In this document: positions 1 through 7,646 of the stretch, in pieces | Numbering within the stretch: position 1 is the first letter of the stretch | Layout: every line of letters starts with the position of its first letter | NCBI RefSeq assembly: GCF_000092225.1 | Contig: NC_014158.1 | Coordinates: 1,674,001 to 1,738,000 of the forward strand | From: Tsukamurella paurometabola DSM 20162 | Lineage (GTDB): Bacteria; Actinomycetota; Actinomycetes; Mycobacteriales; Mycobacteriaceae | Direction of reading: 5' to 3' | Length of the DNA: 64,000 nt | The notes under the pieces: model-generated | Database searches by the model: none | Seen by the model: the letters and a program-made list of their open reading frames with translations, nothing else | Told to the model about the DNA's origin: nothing | Position numbers and translations under genes: made by a program

Positions 1-363
1 CGCATCGGGTGTCATCGGCCGCCCGCCTTCCGCGACCGCCGCAGCGACGAGATGCGACTGTGCCGCCGGCAGGAGCTCGGGTGCGAGGAGGACCGCGGGG
101 ACAGGAGCACCTGAGAGGAATCGCTCACGCATCCAATGCGCCGCAACACGCCGCAACCATGACCGCTTGGGACCGGGCTGCGCCCAACCGCAGCCGATCA
201 GCAGCAGTTCCCGCGCGCCGCCGTCGGTGGCGTCATCGAGAACGTCGACCAGCGCCGGGTCGTACACCTGGAGGAAGGCCGCGTGCGCTCCCGCATCGGC
301 GGCGAGGGCAGTCAGCTCATCCGGATCGATACCCGCCGACATCCCCACCAGGATCACGGTCAC
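1..363 (-). CDS. CbiX/SirB-like chelatase family protein (partial, 3' end outside window)
   Basis: The minus-strand frame is open from a GTG at 361-363 to the window edge, giving 121 residues without a stop. The N-terminus (VTVILVGMSAGIDPDELTAL) and the later stretch ending in GARELLLIGCG look like the CbiX/SirB sirohydrochlorin chelatase fold, which inserts cobalt or iron during corrinoid or siroheme synthesis. The GTG overlaps the stop of the upstream binding-protein gene by 4 bp (GTGA), so the two are probably translationally coupled and share the upstream cobalamin riboswitch. The family call rests on pattern and context; I cannot confirm the metal-binding histidines because the C-terminal part is missing. 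Confidence 0.5.
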   Translation of the reverse strand, partial: MTVILVGMSAGIDPDELTALAADAGAHAAFLQVYDPALVDVLDDATDGGARELLLIGCGWAQPGPKRSWLRRVAAHWMRERFLSGAPVPAVLLAPELLPAAQSHLVAAAVAEGGRPMTPDA

Positions 364-1325
364 GGCAGGGCCCGGATCCCGTCGGCGATACGGCGCGCAC
401 CATCGAGCAACCGGACCCCGGACGTGGTCTCCGAGAAGGGGATCACCACGAACCGGTTATCCCGCACGGCGCGTAACCGGCTCATCGCCGGATCGGACCG
501 AGCGAACTCGATGCGGGCCTGTGCCGGACTCCCGGTGGAATCGGCGACGACGATCACGTCAGGATTCGACCCGATCACATTCTCCATCGAGACATCGGCC
601 CAGTTGCCCGGGCGGTCGGCGAAGACGTTGACACCGCCCACGGATTCGACGAGCAATTGCGGCGAACCCTTGCCCGCGCCGACGAACGGGATATCAGTCT
701 TCGAATCCCACCACAGGATGCGTTGTCCCCGGGCAGCACCCGCGAGCGCCTCGCTGCCGAGCTCGGACTTCTGGTCCGCGGTGAGCTTCGCCGCGGCGGC
801 CTCGGCGCCGAAGGCCTTTCCCGCCGCGGCGAACTCGTCCCAGATGAGATCCCAGGTGGCGCGTTCGGGCTTCTTCTCGCACCCCGCCGGGGCGAGCAGC
901 GTGGGGACACCTCGATCCGCCCACTTCCGGCGTTCCCCGCCCGCCCGGTCCCGGAACGCGGAAGCGTACGAGGCGTACACCAGATCCGGATTCACCGACA
1001 AGATCTTCTCCTGCGTCGGGTACTTCGGCGCGAGCACGGTGACCTTCGCGTAGTCGTCCCGGTAGCGCGGGGCGACCTCGTCATCGAGATACCCGGTCCC
1101 CGCCATCCGACTGCGCATACCCAGCGCGAGCGCGACCTCGGTGGCGCCCTGATTCATGGTGACGATGCGCTGCGGAGCCGACCTCACCTCGGAGGCGAAG
1201 CCGCACGTGGTGACCGTGGTCGGGAAGGGACCCGTCGCGGCGGGCGGCGCGCTCGACGGTGCGCTGCCGCACCCGGCGAGCAGGGCTGCGGACAGGATGA
1301 GAAGAGGGGGTGCGGCGATGCGCAT
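360..1325 (-). CDS. ABC transporter substrate-binding lipoprotein, cobalamin/corrinoid type (BtuF-like)
   Basis: A 321-residue exported lipoprotein. The signal peptide (MRIAAPPLLILSAALLAGCG) ends in the lipobox LAGC, so it should be anchored outside the cytoplasmic membrane. The body has the look of the TroA/FecB/BtuF periplasmic-binding fold: an N-terminal domain with 'RIVTMNQGATEVALALGM', a connecting helix, and a C-terminal domain with 'VIGSNPDVIVVADS'. Such proteins deliver siderophores, heme or cobalamin to an ABC importer. A cobalamin-riboswitch-like leader directly upstream (about 1370-1495) argues for corrinoid or cobalt uptake. No cognate permease or ATPase is visible; they may lie beyond the left edge. 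The gene is coupled to the CbiX-like gene by a 4-bp overlap. Confidence 0.8.
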   Translation of the reverse strand: MRIAAPPLLILSAALLAGCGSAPSSAPPAATGPFPTTVTTCGFASEVRSAPQRIVTMNQGATEVALALGMRSRMAGTGYLDDEVAPRYRDDYAKVTVLAPKYPTQEKILSVNPDLVYASYASAFRDRAGGERRKWADRGVPTLLAPAGCEKKPERATWDLIWDEFAAAGKAFGAEAAAAKLTADQKSELGSEALAGAARGQRILWWDSKTDIPFVGAGKGSPQLLVESVGGVNVFADRPGNWADVSMENVIGSNPDVIVVADSTGSPAQARIEFARSDPAMSRLRAVRDNRFVVIPFSETTSGVRLLDGARRIADGIRALP

Positions 1326-1369
1326 GGAAACTCGTTTCGTCGGCCACCCCGTGCGCGGGGGCGGCGATG

Positions 1370-1495
1370 GACATCACGAGCCGGGCGGTATCGGACTCGA
1401 GGCGGTTCGTTCACCGCCTCACACCGTTGCGCGCCAGTCCCGGATTCCCACCGGATTCCCGCGGCCGACTCGAATCGTGACGCTATCAGGTGGAC
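1370..1495 (-). promoter_or_regulatory. Cobalamin riboswitch (candidate)
   Basis: Read on the minus strand, the leader of the BtuF-like gene contains GGGAATCCGGTGGGAATCCG (1441-1460), then GGACTGGCGCGCAACGGTG and, after a GAGGCGGT/ACCGCCTC hairpin, GAGTCCGATACC. This series (GGGAA, GGTG..AATCC, CTGGCGCGCAACGGTG, GAGTCCGA) is the conserved core of actinobacterial cobalamin riboswitches. It lies 45-170 bp upstream of the start codon. Limits are approximate because the P1 stem was not folded by computation. Confidence 0.8.
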
Positions 1496-1517
1496 CGATA
1501 TGCCCGGACCGCTCCGT

Positions 1518-3008
1518 TCACCACCGCCGGCTCCCGGCGATGGTGAGCGCACCCGACCAGGCCGCTAGCACCCCCAGTGCCACCCACCACGGCCAACCGA
1601 TCGTGTTCGCCGGGACTGCGATCGTGGCGAACTGCGCGTTCGTGGCGGGTAGCCAGGCGAGCACCGACCGCCCGAAGGGCAACGCGGGAATCGCGATGGC
1701 CTCCACCAGGAACCACCAGCCCACGACTGCACCGACCGCTGTCGTCGTCGACGAGGCGAGATACCCGACGGCCAGTCCGAGCACCGAGAGCAGCGCCCCC
1801 GCCGCCGGCGCGGCGACCAGTGCCCGCAGCACCTCCGACGCGGGTGCGGACAGTCCGGCTACCGCTCCGATCGCCACCGCCGCTGCTGCGGATACGAACC
1901 CCGCAGCGGCACCGCCGACCGTGACGACCAGTGACTTCGCGGCGTACACCAGCCCGGGCCGGGGAAGAAGTACCCGGGTCAATTGCAGCGTTCCCTGGTC
2001 ACGATCGAGCCCCACCACCAGCGCACCGGACACTGCGAGCAGCGCGCCGCCCACCAGGCCGAACCCGTACACGGCTGTCGTCACCGTGGCGCCGTGGAAG
2101 GCGGAGGCGAACACCCCCACCACGATCGCCACCGTCGCGGTCACCGCCAGCACGGCACCGAGCACGGCGCGATACCCCGGCGACGTCCGGGCCTTGCGTG
2201 CCTCCGCGGCGACCGCCCGCCGCAGGGCGCCGTGCGAGGTCGGCTCGGTCGGGGCAGGGGAGATCGCGACGGTCGAGCTGTCACTACGGCCGTCGCTCGC
2301 GCCATCGTCTGCGAGCCGGAAGTACAGCTCCTCCAGTCCGGACCGGTCGGTCTGGGGCGTCGCAACGAGTTCCCGCAGAGGCGCATCCGCGACCACCACG
2401 CCGCCGCGCAGCGCCACCACCCGATCAGCGGTCTGTTCCAGTTCGGCGAGCAGGTGCGAGGACAGCAACACCGTACGGCCATCATCGGCGAGCCGTCGCA
2501 GCGTACCCCGGATCCACGCGATGGCCTCGGGATCCAGACCGTTCACCGGCTCGTCGAACACCACGGTGCGCGGATCACCCAGTACCGCACCGGCGATCGC
2601 GAGCCGCTGCCGCATCCCCAGCGAGTAGGAACCGACCGTCTGTTCGGCCACCTCGTGCAGCCCGACCAACTCCAGTGCGGCGTCCACCCGGTCGTCCGGT
2701 AGCCCCATCGCCGCGGCGAGCCAACGCAGGTGGGCACGCGCCGACCGCGACGGAGACACCCACTCCGCATCGAGTAGGACCCCGATCACCGTGCCGGGGT
2801 TCGGGAGTGCGCCGTACGGCGCACCGTCGATGGTCACGGTGCCCGAAGTAGGACGTTCCAACCCGGCGATCAAGCGCAGCGTGGTCGACTTCCCGGCCCC
2901 GTTCGGCCCGATCAGCCCGGTCACCGCCCCCGACGGCGCCACGAAACTGACGCCCTCGACGGCCACCGTCGAGCCGTACCGCACCGTGACATCGCGGAGC
3001 TCGATCAC
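1518..3008 (-). CDS. Fused ABC transporter: ATP-binding domain plus ABC-2-type membrane domain
   Basis: A 496-residue protein. The N-terminal ATPase (about 1-220) has Walker A GPNGAGKST, the signature-like SYSLGMRQR, Walker B TVVFDEP and a switch histidine in LLSSHLLAEL. After a Ser/Asp/Pro-rich linker (about 230-260), the C-terminal half has roughly six hydrophobic segments, typical of an ABC-2-type permease half. ATPase subfamilies of this kind usually drive export. Its ATG overlaps the stop of the secreted-protein gene upstream (ATGA at 3005-3008), making it the last gene of the surface-protein operon. The likely role is export or assembly of a surface component; the substrate is unknown. 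Fusion of both domains in one chain suggests a homodimer. Confidence 0.8.
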   Translation of the reverse strand: MIELRDVTVRYGSTVAVEGVSFVAPSGAVTGLIGPNGAGKSTTLRLIAGLERPTSGTVTIDGAPYGALPNPGTVIGVLLDAEWVSPSRSARAHLRWLAAAMGLPDDRVDAALELVGLHEVAEQTVGSYSLGMRQRLAIAGAVLGDPRTVVFDEPVNGLDPEAIAWIRGTLRRLADDGRTVLLSSHLLAELEQTADRVVALRGGVVVADAPLRELVATPQTDRSGLEELYFRLADDGASDGRSDSSTVAISPAPTEPTSHGALRRAVAAEARKARTSPGYRAVLGAVLAVTATVAIVVGVFASAFHGATVTTAVYGFGLVGGALLAVSGALVVGLDRDQGTLQLTRVLLPRPGLVYAAKSLVVTVGGAAAGFVSAAAAVAIGAVAGLSAPASEVLRALVAAPAAGALLSVLGLAVGYLASSTTTAVGAVVGWWFLVEAIAIPALPFGRSVLAWLPATNAQFATIAVPANTIGWPWWVALGVLAAWSGALTIAGSRRW

Positions 3009-3805
3009 CGCGGCTTCGCGACCACGACCGGCGACGGTGCCGGACGCGGCGAGGACTTCGGCGGCCCCGGCTTCGCGGCGCCAGCTGCCCCTGGGGCGCC
3101 GCCCTTCCCGCTGCGGGCGAGCTCGGCCAGTTCACCCAATCCGCTGAACACGATCGGCGACCACTGGCCGGTCTGCAACCCCTTGAGTACCTGCGCTTCC
3201 CAGGCCACGAAGCAGGCGCCCAGTGGCGTCGCCACCATCTCCTGAAGTACCGGAGCGAGATCGTTGCCCGCTGTGGTGAGCGCGTCGATCACTTTTGGCC
3301 GGTACTGGGCGTACCAGGGTTTGATGGCGTCGTACACCGCTTGCTCGGCACCGTTGAGAGCCCCGACCGGGCCCGCCAGGGCGGGTTGCGCCTTCTCGAT
3401 CTGCGGGGACAAGGCCGCCAGGAACGGCCCGAACAGGCTGAGGATCGGGTCGTAGGCCTGACCCGCCGCGAAGGCCTCGTCGGTGAACGCACCGGCCGCG
3501 GGCGCCAACAGGATGAGCGAAGCGAGACCGCCCTTCTCCGGGGGCTTGGGCCAGCCCAGCGGGCACTGGATATCAGCCGGGTTCACACCGGGAACCACGC
3601 CCGCGATACCCGGCGCGGCCGCCGTTGACGGTGCCGACCCCGCTGGTGCCGACCCCGCTGGTGCCGACCCCGCTGGTGCCGACGCCGCCGGTGGCGTGGG
3701 CTTCGGCGCGGGCGAGGGGGCGGCCGTCGCGGTCCCGGAGAGGGGAACGGTCACGGCGACCGCAGCGGCGAGCGAGAGGCCGAGAGTGCGCGGAAGGCGA
3801 TACAT
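3005..3805 (-). CDS. Secreted Ala/Pro-rich protein with AGSAP repeats
   Basis: A 266-residue protein I do not recognise. It has a clear Sec signal peptide (MYRLPRTLGLSLAAAVAVTV..., cleavage probably after ATAA). A low-complexity mature N-terminus (about residues 30-65) follows, with three AGSAP repeats encoded by a 15-bp tandem repeat at 3630-3689. The globular part (about 75-235) is rich in helix formers and has two cysteines, in 'DIQCPLGWPKPP' and 'LGACFVAWEAQ'. This size and spacing recalls small helical hemophore-like secreted proteins of mycobacteria, but that is only an impression. A Pro/Ser/Lys tail ends the protein. It sits between the lipoprotein (39 bp) and the ABC gene (4-bp overlap), so it belongs to the operon. 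Confidence 0.75.
   Translation of the reverse strand: MYRLPRTLGLSLAAAVAVTVPLSGTATAAPSPAPKPTPPAASAPAGSAPAGSAPAGSAPSTAAAPGIAGVVPGVNPADIQCPLGWPKPPEKGGLASLILLAPAAGAFTDEAFAAGQAYDPILSLFGPFLAALSPQIEKAQPALAGPVGALNGAEQAVYDAIKPWYAQYRPKVIDALTTAGNDLAPVLQEMVATPLGACFVAWEAQVLKGLQTGQWSPIVFSGLGELAELARSGKGGAPGAAGAAKPGPPKSSPRPAPSPVVVAKPR
3630..3689 (-). repeat. 15-bp coding tandem repeat (about 4 copies)
   Basis: The plus-strand unit GGTGCCGACCCCGCT occurs three times in perfect tandem (3630-3674), followed by one degenerate copy (3675-3689). It encodes the repeated AGSAP segment just after the signal peptide of the secreted protein. The unit keeps the reading frame, so copy number could vary without breaking the gene. 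Confidence 0.85.
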
Positions 3806-3844
3806 GCGTGGCTCTTTCGTCGGATGAAGGGCAAGCGGGGAAGG

Positions 3845-4636
3845 TCAGCGGGTAGGCGGCAGACCGGGTTCGAAGACGCCTTCGAGATGCCAGACGCCGG
3901 TGAAGTCGTTGAACGGTCCACCCTGGATGTGACTGGTCCAGTCGAGGGTGAAGCGACGGGTCGCCGGATCGAACGTGCCGGTGGCGGCCGGGCCGGTGGA
4001 TTTCGCCGCAGCGGGCTGCGCGAGCCACCGTTGCGAGACCACATCCCACGCCTTCGCCACGTTCTGCTGCCCGGCAGCGGTCGCATCGGTCTTCGGGACC
4101 GGCTTCGGAGCGCCCTGGTTGAACTCCTGGTTGTTCCAGGAGGCGGCCCACGCGGACACGTCCGCGGACAGCGTGCCCCCGGTCCTGGTCACCGACGGTG
4201 CGGGCAGCGCAGCCTTGGTCTGCGGATCGACGGCGTTGGTGGAGATGCCGAACAGCACGTCGAAGAACTTGGTGGGCGTGATCACCGAGCCGGAGACCGA
4301 ATCGCCATTGCGGAAACCGGGACTGGCCTCCGATTGGTACGCACCGGTGCGGAGGCCGCCCGCCGTTCCGGGCTTGAGAGCAGTGACCTCGCCTCCGGCG
4401 ATGGGGGAGTTGGCGTTCGATACGAACGGCCCCTCCGCGGTTCCGCCCACGATCGCCATCTTGAAGTAGGTGCCGGTGGGTTTGCCGTCCGCGAATCCCC
4501 CGGGGGTGAAGCGGAACAGGCCGACGAGTTGTTCGGGCGTCTCGGCCGGCGCACCGTCGGACTGCGAACCGCAGGCGACAGCACCGCCCAGCGCGAGCGT
4601 GACGAGCACGAGGGACAGGGACCTGCGGGCGGTCAT
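3845..4636 (-). CDS. Lipoprotein paralogous to the secreted protein at 5607-6203
   Basis: A 263-residue lipoprotein; the signal peptide MTARRSLSLVLVTLALGGAVACG carries a lipobox AVAC. The mature part shares an ordered set of motifs with the protein encoded at 5607-6203: GTYFKM/GSYFRM, GPFVSNANS/GPFLANGNS, TGAYQS/SGSYQS, DPQT, FNQGAPKP and, near the C-terminus, GGPFN(D/N)FTG(V/L)WHL. These conserved turns suggest a beta-rich extracytoplasmic domain present twice in the operon, once membrane-anchored and once soluble. The lipoprotein has an extra insert of about 35 residues (around 170-205, 'NVAKAWDVVSQRWLAQP'). Its ATG overlaps the stop of the membrane-protein gene (ATGA 4633-4636). The function is not known to me. 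Confidence 0.8.
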   Translation of the reverse strand: MTARRSLSLVLVTLALGGAVACGSQSDGAPAETPEQLVGLFRFTPGGFADGKPTGTYFKMAIVGGTAEGPFVSNANSPIAGGEVTALKPGTAGGLRTGAYQSEASPGFRNGDSVSGSVITPTKFFDVLFGISTNAVDPQTKAALPAPSVTRTGGTLSADVSAWAASWNNQEFNQGAPKPVPKTDATAAGQQNVAKAWDVVSQRWLAQPAAAKSTGPAATGTFDPATRRFTLDWTSHIQGGPFNDFTGVWHLEGVFEPGLPPTR

Positions 4637-5610
4637 GGGCCCACCTTTCGTCGGAGCGCGAGCACGGCGCCGGCTGCCGCGACGCCGAGTGCGAGCTCAA
4701 CCCACGGGAGCAGGGCGAACGTGCCCCCGGGCGTCGGAGCGAGCCGATTGGTGCGCGCGAGCCGTTGGTAGTCGGGGAGGTTGTCGTTGATCGCACCGGT
4801 GAGGGTCGCGAGATCGGACGACACGGTCTGCCAGGACGCGGTGAACGCGCGGATCTCCGGGGTGCGGTGCACCGCACCGCCGCGGTCGATCTCGCCCACC
4901 GCACCCACCAGCGTGAGGAAGTCCTGCTGCAGCGTCACCACTTGCTGCTGCGTCATGATCGGCGCGAACCGATCGATCACCCGCTGAGCGGAGCCGGCGT
5001 TCGCGGCGAGACCCGATGCGAACGGATGGATCACCAGCACCGCCGCCGCGAGGAGCGCCGCCGCGGTGGCCCAGCGTCGGGGGCCGGTGGCCCGGACCCA
5101 GAGGAGTACCGCGCCCGCGACCCCGAGGCCGATGCCCACGAGCAGCAGAACCTGCGGCAAGGTGGCCAGACCCCGGATACCGGCGAGCCGATCCACATCG
5201 CCCCGGGCCGCGGTGGCCGAGTCGAGGAGCCCGCGTGCATTGCCCTCGATCGCCGCGGACCGTCCGGCGAACTCCGCGGTGCGTGGGGCATTTCGGAGCC
5301 GGCCCGCGGCGGCCTCGGTTCGGGTGGCCTCGCCGAACGCGGCCACGGCGTCGATGTCGCTCCCGAGCCGGGTGAGCGACTCGGTGGACAGCTGCGGGCC
5401 GAAGGCGTCGAGCATCTTCGTGGCCCCGGCGGTGGTCGTCGGAAGCCCGCCGGCGATCGCACCGACCGCGAGACCGAGGCCGATCACCAGGAGCAGCAGC
5501 CCCGGCCATCTCCGGGGCGGGGGCGTCGCCGCGGTCCGCGGCGGGGCCACCGCCCGGAGCCGGGGGACGCCACCGAGCAGTGCGGCGCCCGCGTCGGGCG
5601 CGGCGGTCAC
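4633..5610 (-). CDS. Four-helix membrane protein with two duplicated extracytoplasmic domains
   Basis: A 325-residue protein. I chose the GTG at 5610 because it overlaps the stop of the upstream gene (GTGA 5607-5610), and residues read from further upstream are only a shadow of that gene. Four hydrophobic segments are visible: LLLLVIGLGLAVGAIAGG, LLLVGIGLGVAGAVLLWV, AAALLAAAVLVIHPFA and WVELALGVAAAGAVLAL. Each pair brackets a hydrophilic loop of about 80-100 residues, and the loops align: 'MLDAFGPQLSTESLTRL...DRLAGI' against 'VIDRFAPIMTQQQVVTL...QRLARTN'. This implies an internal TM-loop-TM duplication. It lies between the two paralogous exported proteins, suggesting an interaction with them. 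No known family recognised. Confidence 0.75.
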   Translation of the reverse strand: MTAAPDAGAALLGGVPRLRAVAPPRTAATPPPRRWPGLLLLVIGLGLAVGAIAGGLPTTTAGATKMLDAFGPQLSTESLTRLGSDIDAVAAFGEATRTEAAAGRLRNAPRTAEFAGRSAAIEGNARGLLDSATAARGDVDRLAGIRGLATLPQVLLLVGIGLGVAGAVLLWVRATGPRRWATAAALLAAAVLVIHPFASGLAANAGSAQRVIDRFAPIMTQQQVVTLQQDFLTLVGAVGEIDRGGAVHRTPEIRAFTASWQTVSSDLATLTGAINDNLPDYQRLARTNRLAPTPGGTFALLPWVELALGVAAAGAVLALRRKVGP

Positions 5611-6203
5611 CCGTTGTAGGTGCCCGTGAGGTGCCACAGGCCGGTGAAGTTGTTGAACGGCCCGCCGACGATCTGGCTGGTCCACTGCAGCGTGTAGGTG
5701 CTGCCGTTGATCGAACCCGTGACCGCGCTGGTCTTGCCCGGGAAGCCGCCGCCCGGCTTCGGGGCGCCCTGGTTGAAGACCTGGCCGTTCCAGGCGACGC
5801 CGAACGCGGACAGGTCGCCCGACAGCGACGAGCCGTTGCGGGTGATGCTCGGCACCGACGTGCCCTTGCCGGTCTGCGGGTCGGTGGCCTTCGTCGAGGT
5901 CACGAAGTCGGAGCCGAAGAAGGTCCGGGCGCCGGTGACCTGCGACTGGTACGAGCCCGAGGTCAGTGAGCCGGACAGCGGCGTAATGGTCTTGTCCGAG
6001 TTGGTGGAGTTGCCGTTGGCGAGGAACGGGCCCGACTGCGAACCGCTCGGCAGGATCATCCGGAAATACGAACCCGAGCCGATCGAGAACGTGCCCTTGA
6101 GGGCGTCGGCATGGGCGGCAGGCGCGGCGACGATCGTGCTCGCTGCGGCGGCGACAACGGATACCCCTGCGATCAGGGCTCGGCGGGGGAAGTTCTTACG
6201 CAT
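5607..6203 (-). CDS. Secreted protein, soluble paralog of the lipoprotein at 3845-4636
   Basis: A 198-residue exported protein and first gene of the minus-strand operon. The start is the ATG at 6203, giving a classical signal peptide (MRKNFPRRALIAGVSVVAAA..., cleavage after AAHA). The frame is open further upstream, but nothing there looks coded. The mature protein of about 160 residues is Gly/Ser/Thr-rich and shares DPQTGKG, FNQGAPKP and GGPFNNFTGLWHL with the lipoprotein downstream. It has no cysteines and no lipobox, so it should be released or cell-wall associated. It is followed by a 4-bp overlap with the membrane-protein gene. A beta-sandwich fold seems likely from the alternating pattern; the ligand is unknown. 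Confidence 0.8.
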   Translation of the reverse strand: MRKNFPRRALIAGVSVVAAAASTIVAAPAAHADALKGTFSIGSGSYFRMILPSGSQSGPFLANGNSTNSDKTITPLSGSLTSGSYQSQVTGARTFFGSDFVTSTKATDPQTGKGTSVPSITRNGSSLSGDLSAFGVAWNGQVFNQGAPKPGGGFPGKTSAVTGSINGSTYTLQWTSQIVGGPFNNFTGLWHLTGTYNG

Positions 6204-6363
6204 GAGTCGATCTCGCTTTCGGTGGAGTGAATGACCCGGTGGACGTGACGGTAGCCCCGGTAGTACGGACGGCGAATAATTCGGCTCACCACGAATCCGA
6301 AGGTGTGATCTGCGCTTCGTTGGGGGCTTGTCCGCTGCGTTCACCGGACGTAGATTTCAACGC

Positions 6364-7605
6364 ATGATGAATACTAGGTGTCTCATCGTGGGCGGCGGCC
6401 CTGCCGGAATGGTGCTCGGCCTGCTGCTCGCGCGGGCCGGCGTGCAGGTCACCGTGATGGAGGAGCACAGTGACTTCCTGCGCGACTTCCGCGGCGACAC
6501 CGTGCATGCCTCGACGCTGCGGCTGCTCGACGAGCTCGGTCTGGGCGCGCGGTTCGCGGCCATCCCGCACCGCCTGGTCGAACAGATGACGGTGCAACTC
6601 GACGCCGGTGACGCGGTGGTCGCAGACTTCCGCCGACTTCCGGGGCGGCACAAGCACATCGCGTTCGTGCCACAGTGGGACTTACTGGACCTGCTCGCCG
6701 AAGCCGCTGCCACCGAGCCGAGCTTCACCTTGGTGCGCGACGCCGAGGTGATCGACTTGGTCCGAGACGGGGAAGCGATCGGCGGCGTGCGATATCGCGA
6801 TCGCCGGACCGGGGCCGAGCACGAGGTGCGGGCCGCGCTCACCGTCGCGTGCGACGGCCGCGACTCCGCCGTGCGCGCGGCGGCGGGAATCGTTCCGCGC
6901 CGGTTCGGGGTACCGATGGACGTTCTCTGGTTCCGGCTGCCCCGTCGTGCTGGCGATCCCGACGGGGTGTTCGGCCGCATGAGTGCGGGGCGATTCGCCG
7001 TGACGATCGACCGCGGGACGTATTGGCAGTGCGCCTATGTAATCCCGAAGGGCAGCGACATCGCGCTCCGCGCGGGCGGGCTCGACCGCTTCCGGCGCGA
7101 GGTTGCCGGGCTTGCGCCGTGGACCGCCGACCGCGTCGCCACCCTCGAATCGCTGGAGGAGGTGAAACTGCTCAACGTAGAACTCAATCGAGCGCGCGGA
7201 TGGTACGCCGAGGGACTGCTCCTGATCGGCGACGCCGCCCACGCCATGTCGCCCGTTGGTGGCGTCGGGATCAACCTCGCCGTCGCCGATGCGGTCGCGG
7301 CCGCGCGGATCCTGGGGCCCGCCCTGAGGACAGGAGAACCCCTGCCGGTTGGGCTACTATGTCGCGTCCAGATTCGGCGGTGGCTCCCCACGGTGCTGGT
7401 TCAAGGTGTTCAGCGCGTCGTGCACCGGGCGGTGCTCGCGCCCGCGCTCGCCGCACCCGGCACCGTCGGTACGGAAAACCGGATGCCCCTGCCCATCCGG
7501 GTCCTCCGCCGATTCCCTGTGCTCCGGGGCCTGACGGCGCGCGGTGTGGCAATCGGACCACTGCCCGAACACGCCCCCGATTGGGCGTGCCGGGCGTCCG
7601 CATGA
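6364..7605 (+). CDS. FAD-dependent monooxygenase (PHBH-like)
   Basis: A 413-residue flavoprotein of the aromatic-ring hydroxylase/UbiH superfamily. The FAD-binding Rossmann motif is at the N-terminus (CLIVGGGPAGMVLGLLLARAG). The second, flavin-contacting motif is GDAAHAMSPVGGVGINLAVADA (about 295-315), and a DG-type motif 'VACDGRDSAVRAAAG' lies at about 165. The reaction should be NAD(P)H- and O2-dependent hydroxylation of a small hydrophobic substrate, which cannot be named. Start at ATG 6364 (a second ATG follows at 6367) places the FAD motif at the usual distance from the N-terminus. The gene stands alone, divergent from the surface-protein operon. Confidence 0.85.
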   Translation: MMNTRCLIVGGGPAGMVLGLLLARAGVQVTVMEEHSDFLRDFRGDTVHASTLRLLDELGLGARFAAIPHRLVEQMTVQLDAGDAVVADFRRLPGRHKHIAFVPQWDLLDLLAEAAATEPSFTLVRDAEVIDLVRDGEAIGGVRYRDRRTGAEHEVRAALTVACDGRDSAVRAAAGIVPRRFGVPMDVLWFRLPRRAGDPDGVFGRMSAGRFAVTIDRGTYWQCAYVIPKGSDIALRAGGLDRFRREVAGLAPWTADRVATLESLEEVKLLNVELNRARGWYAEGLLLIGDAAHAMSPVGGVGINLAVADAVAAARILGPALRTGEPLPVGLLCRVQIRRWLPTVLVQGVQRVVHRAVLAPALAAPGTVGTENRMPLPIRVLRRFPVLRGLTARGVAIGPLPEHAPDWACRASA

Positions 7606-7646
7606 GCGCCGATCCGCACCGTAACGGCGTTGACTAGAGTCGTGGG

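Noticed and set aside
3630-3689. Possible CRISPR-like array
   Set aside because: Units are 15 bp without spacers and lie inside a coding sequence, so it is a coding tandem repeat.
7300-7605. Frameshift in the C-terminus of the FAD monooxygenase
   Set aside because: The sequence around 'LPVGLLCRVQIRRWLPTVLVQGVQ' aligns plausibly with the family's C-terminal region, so no shift is needed.
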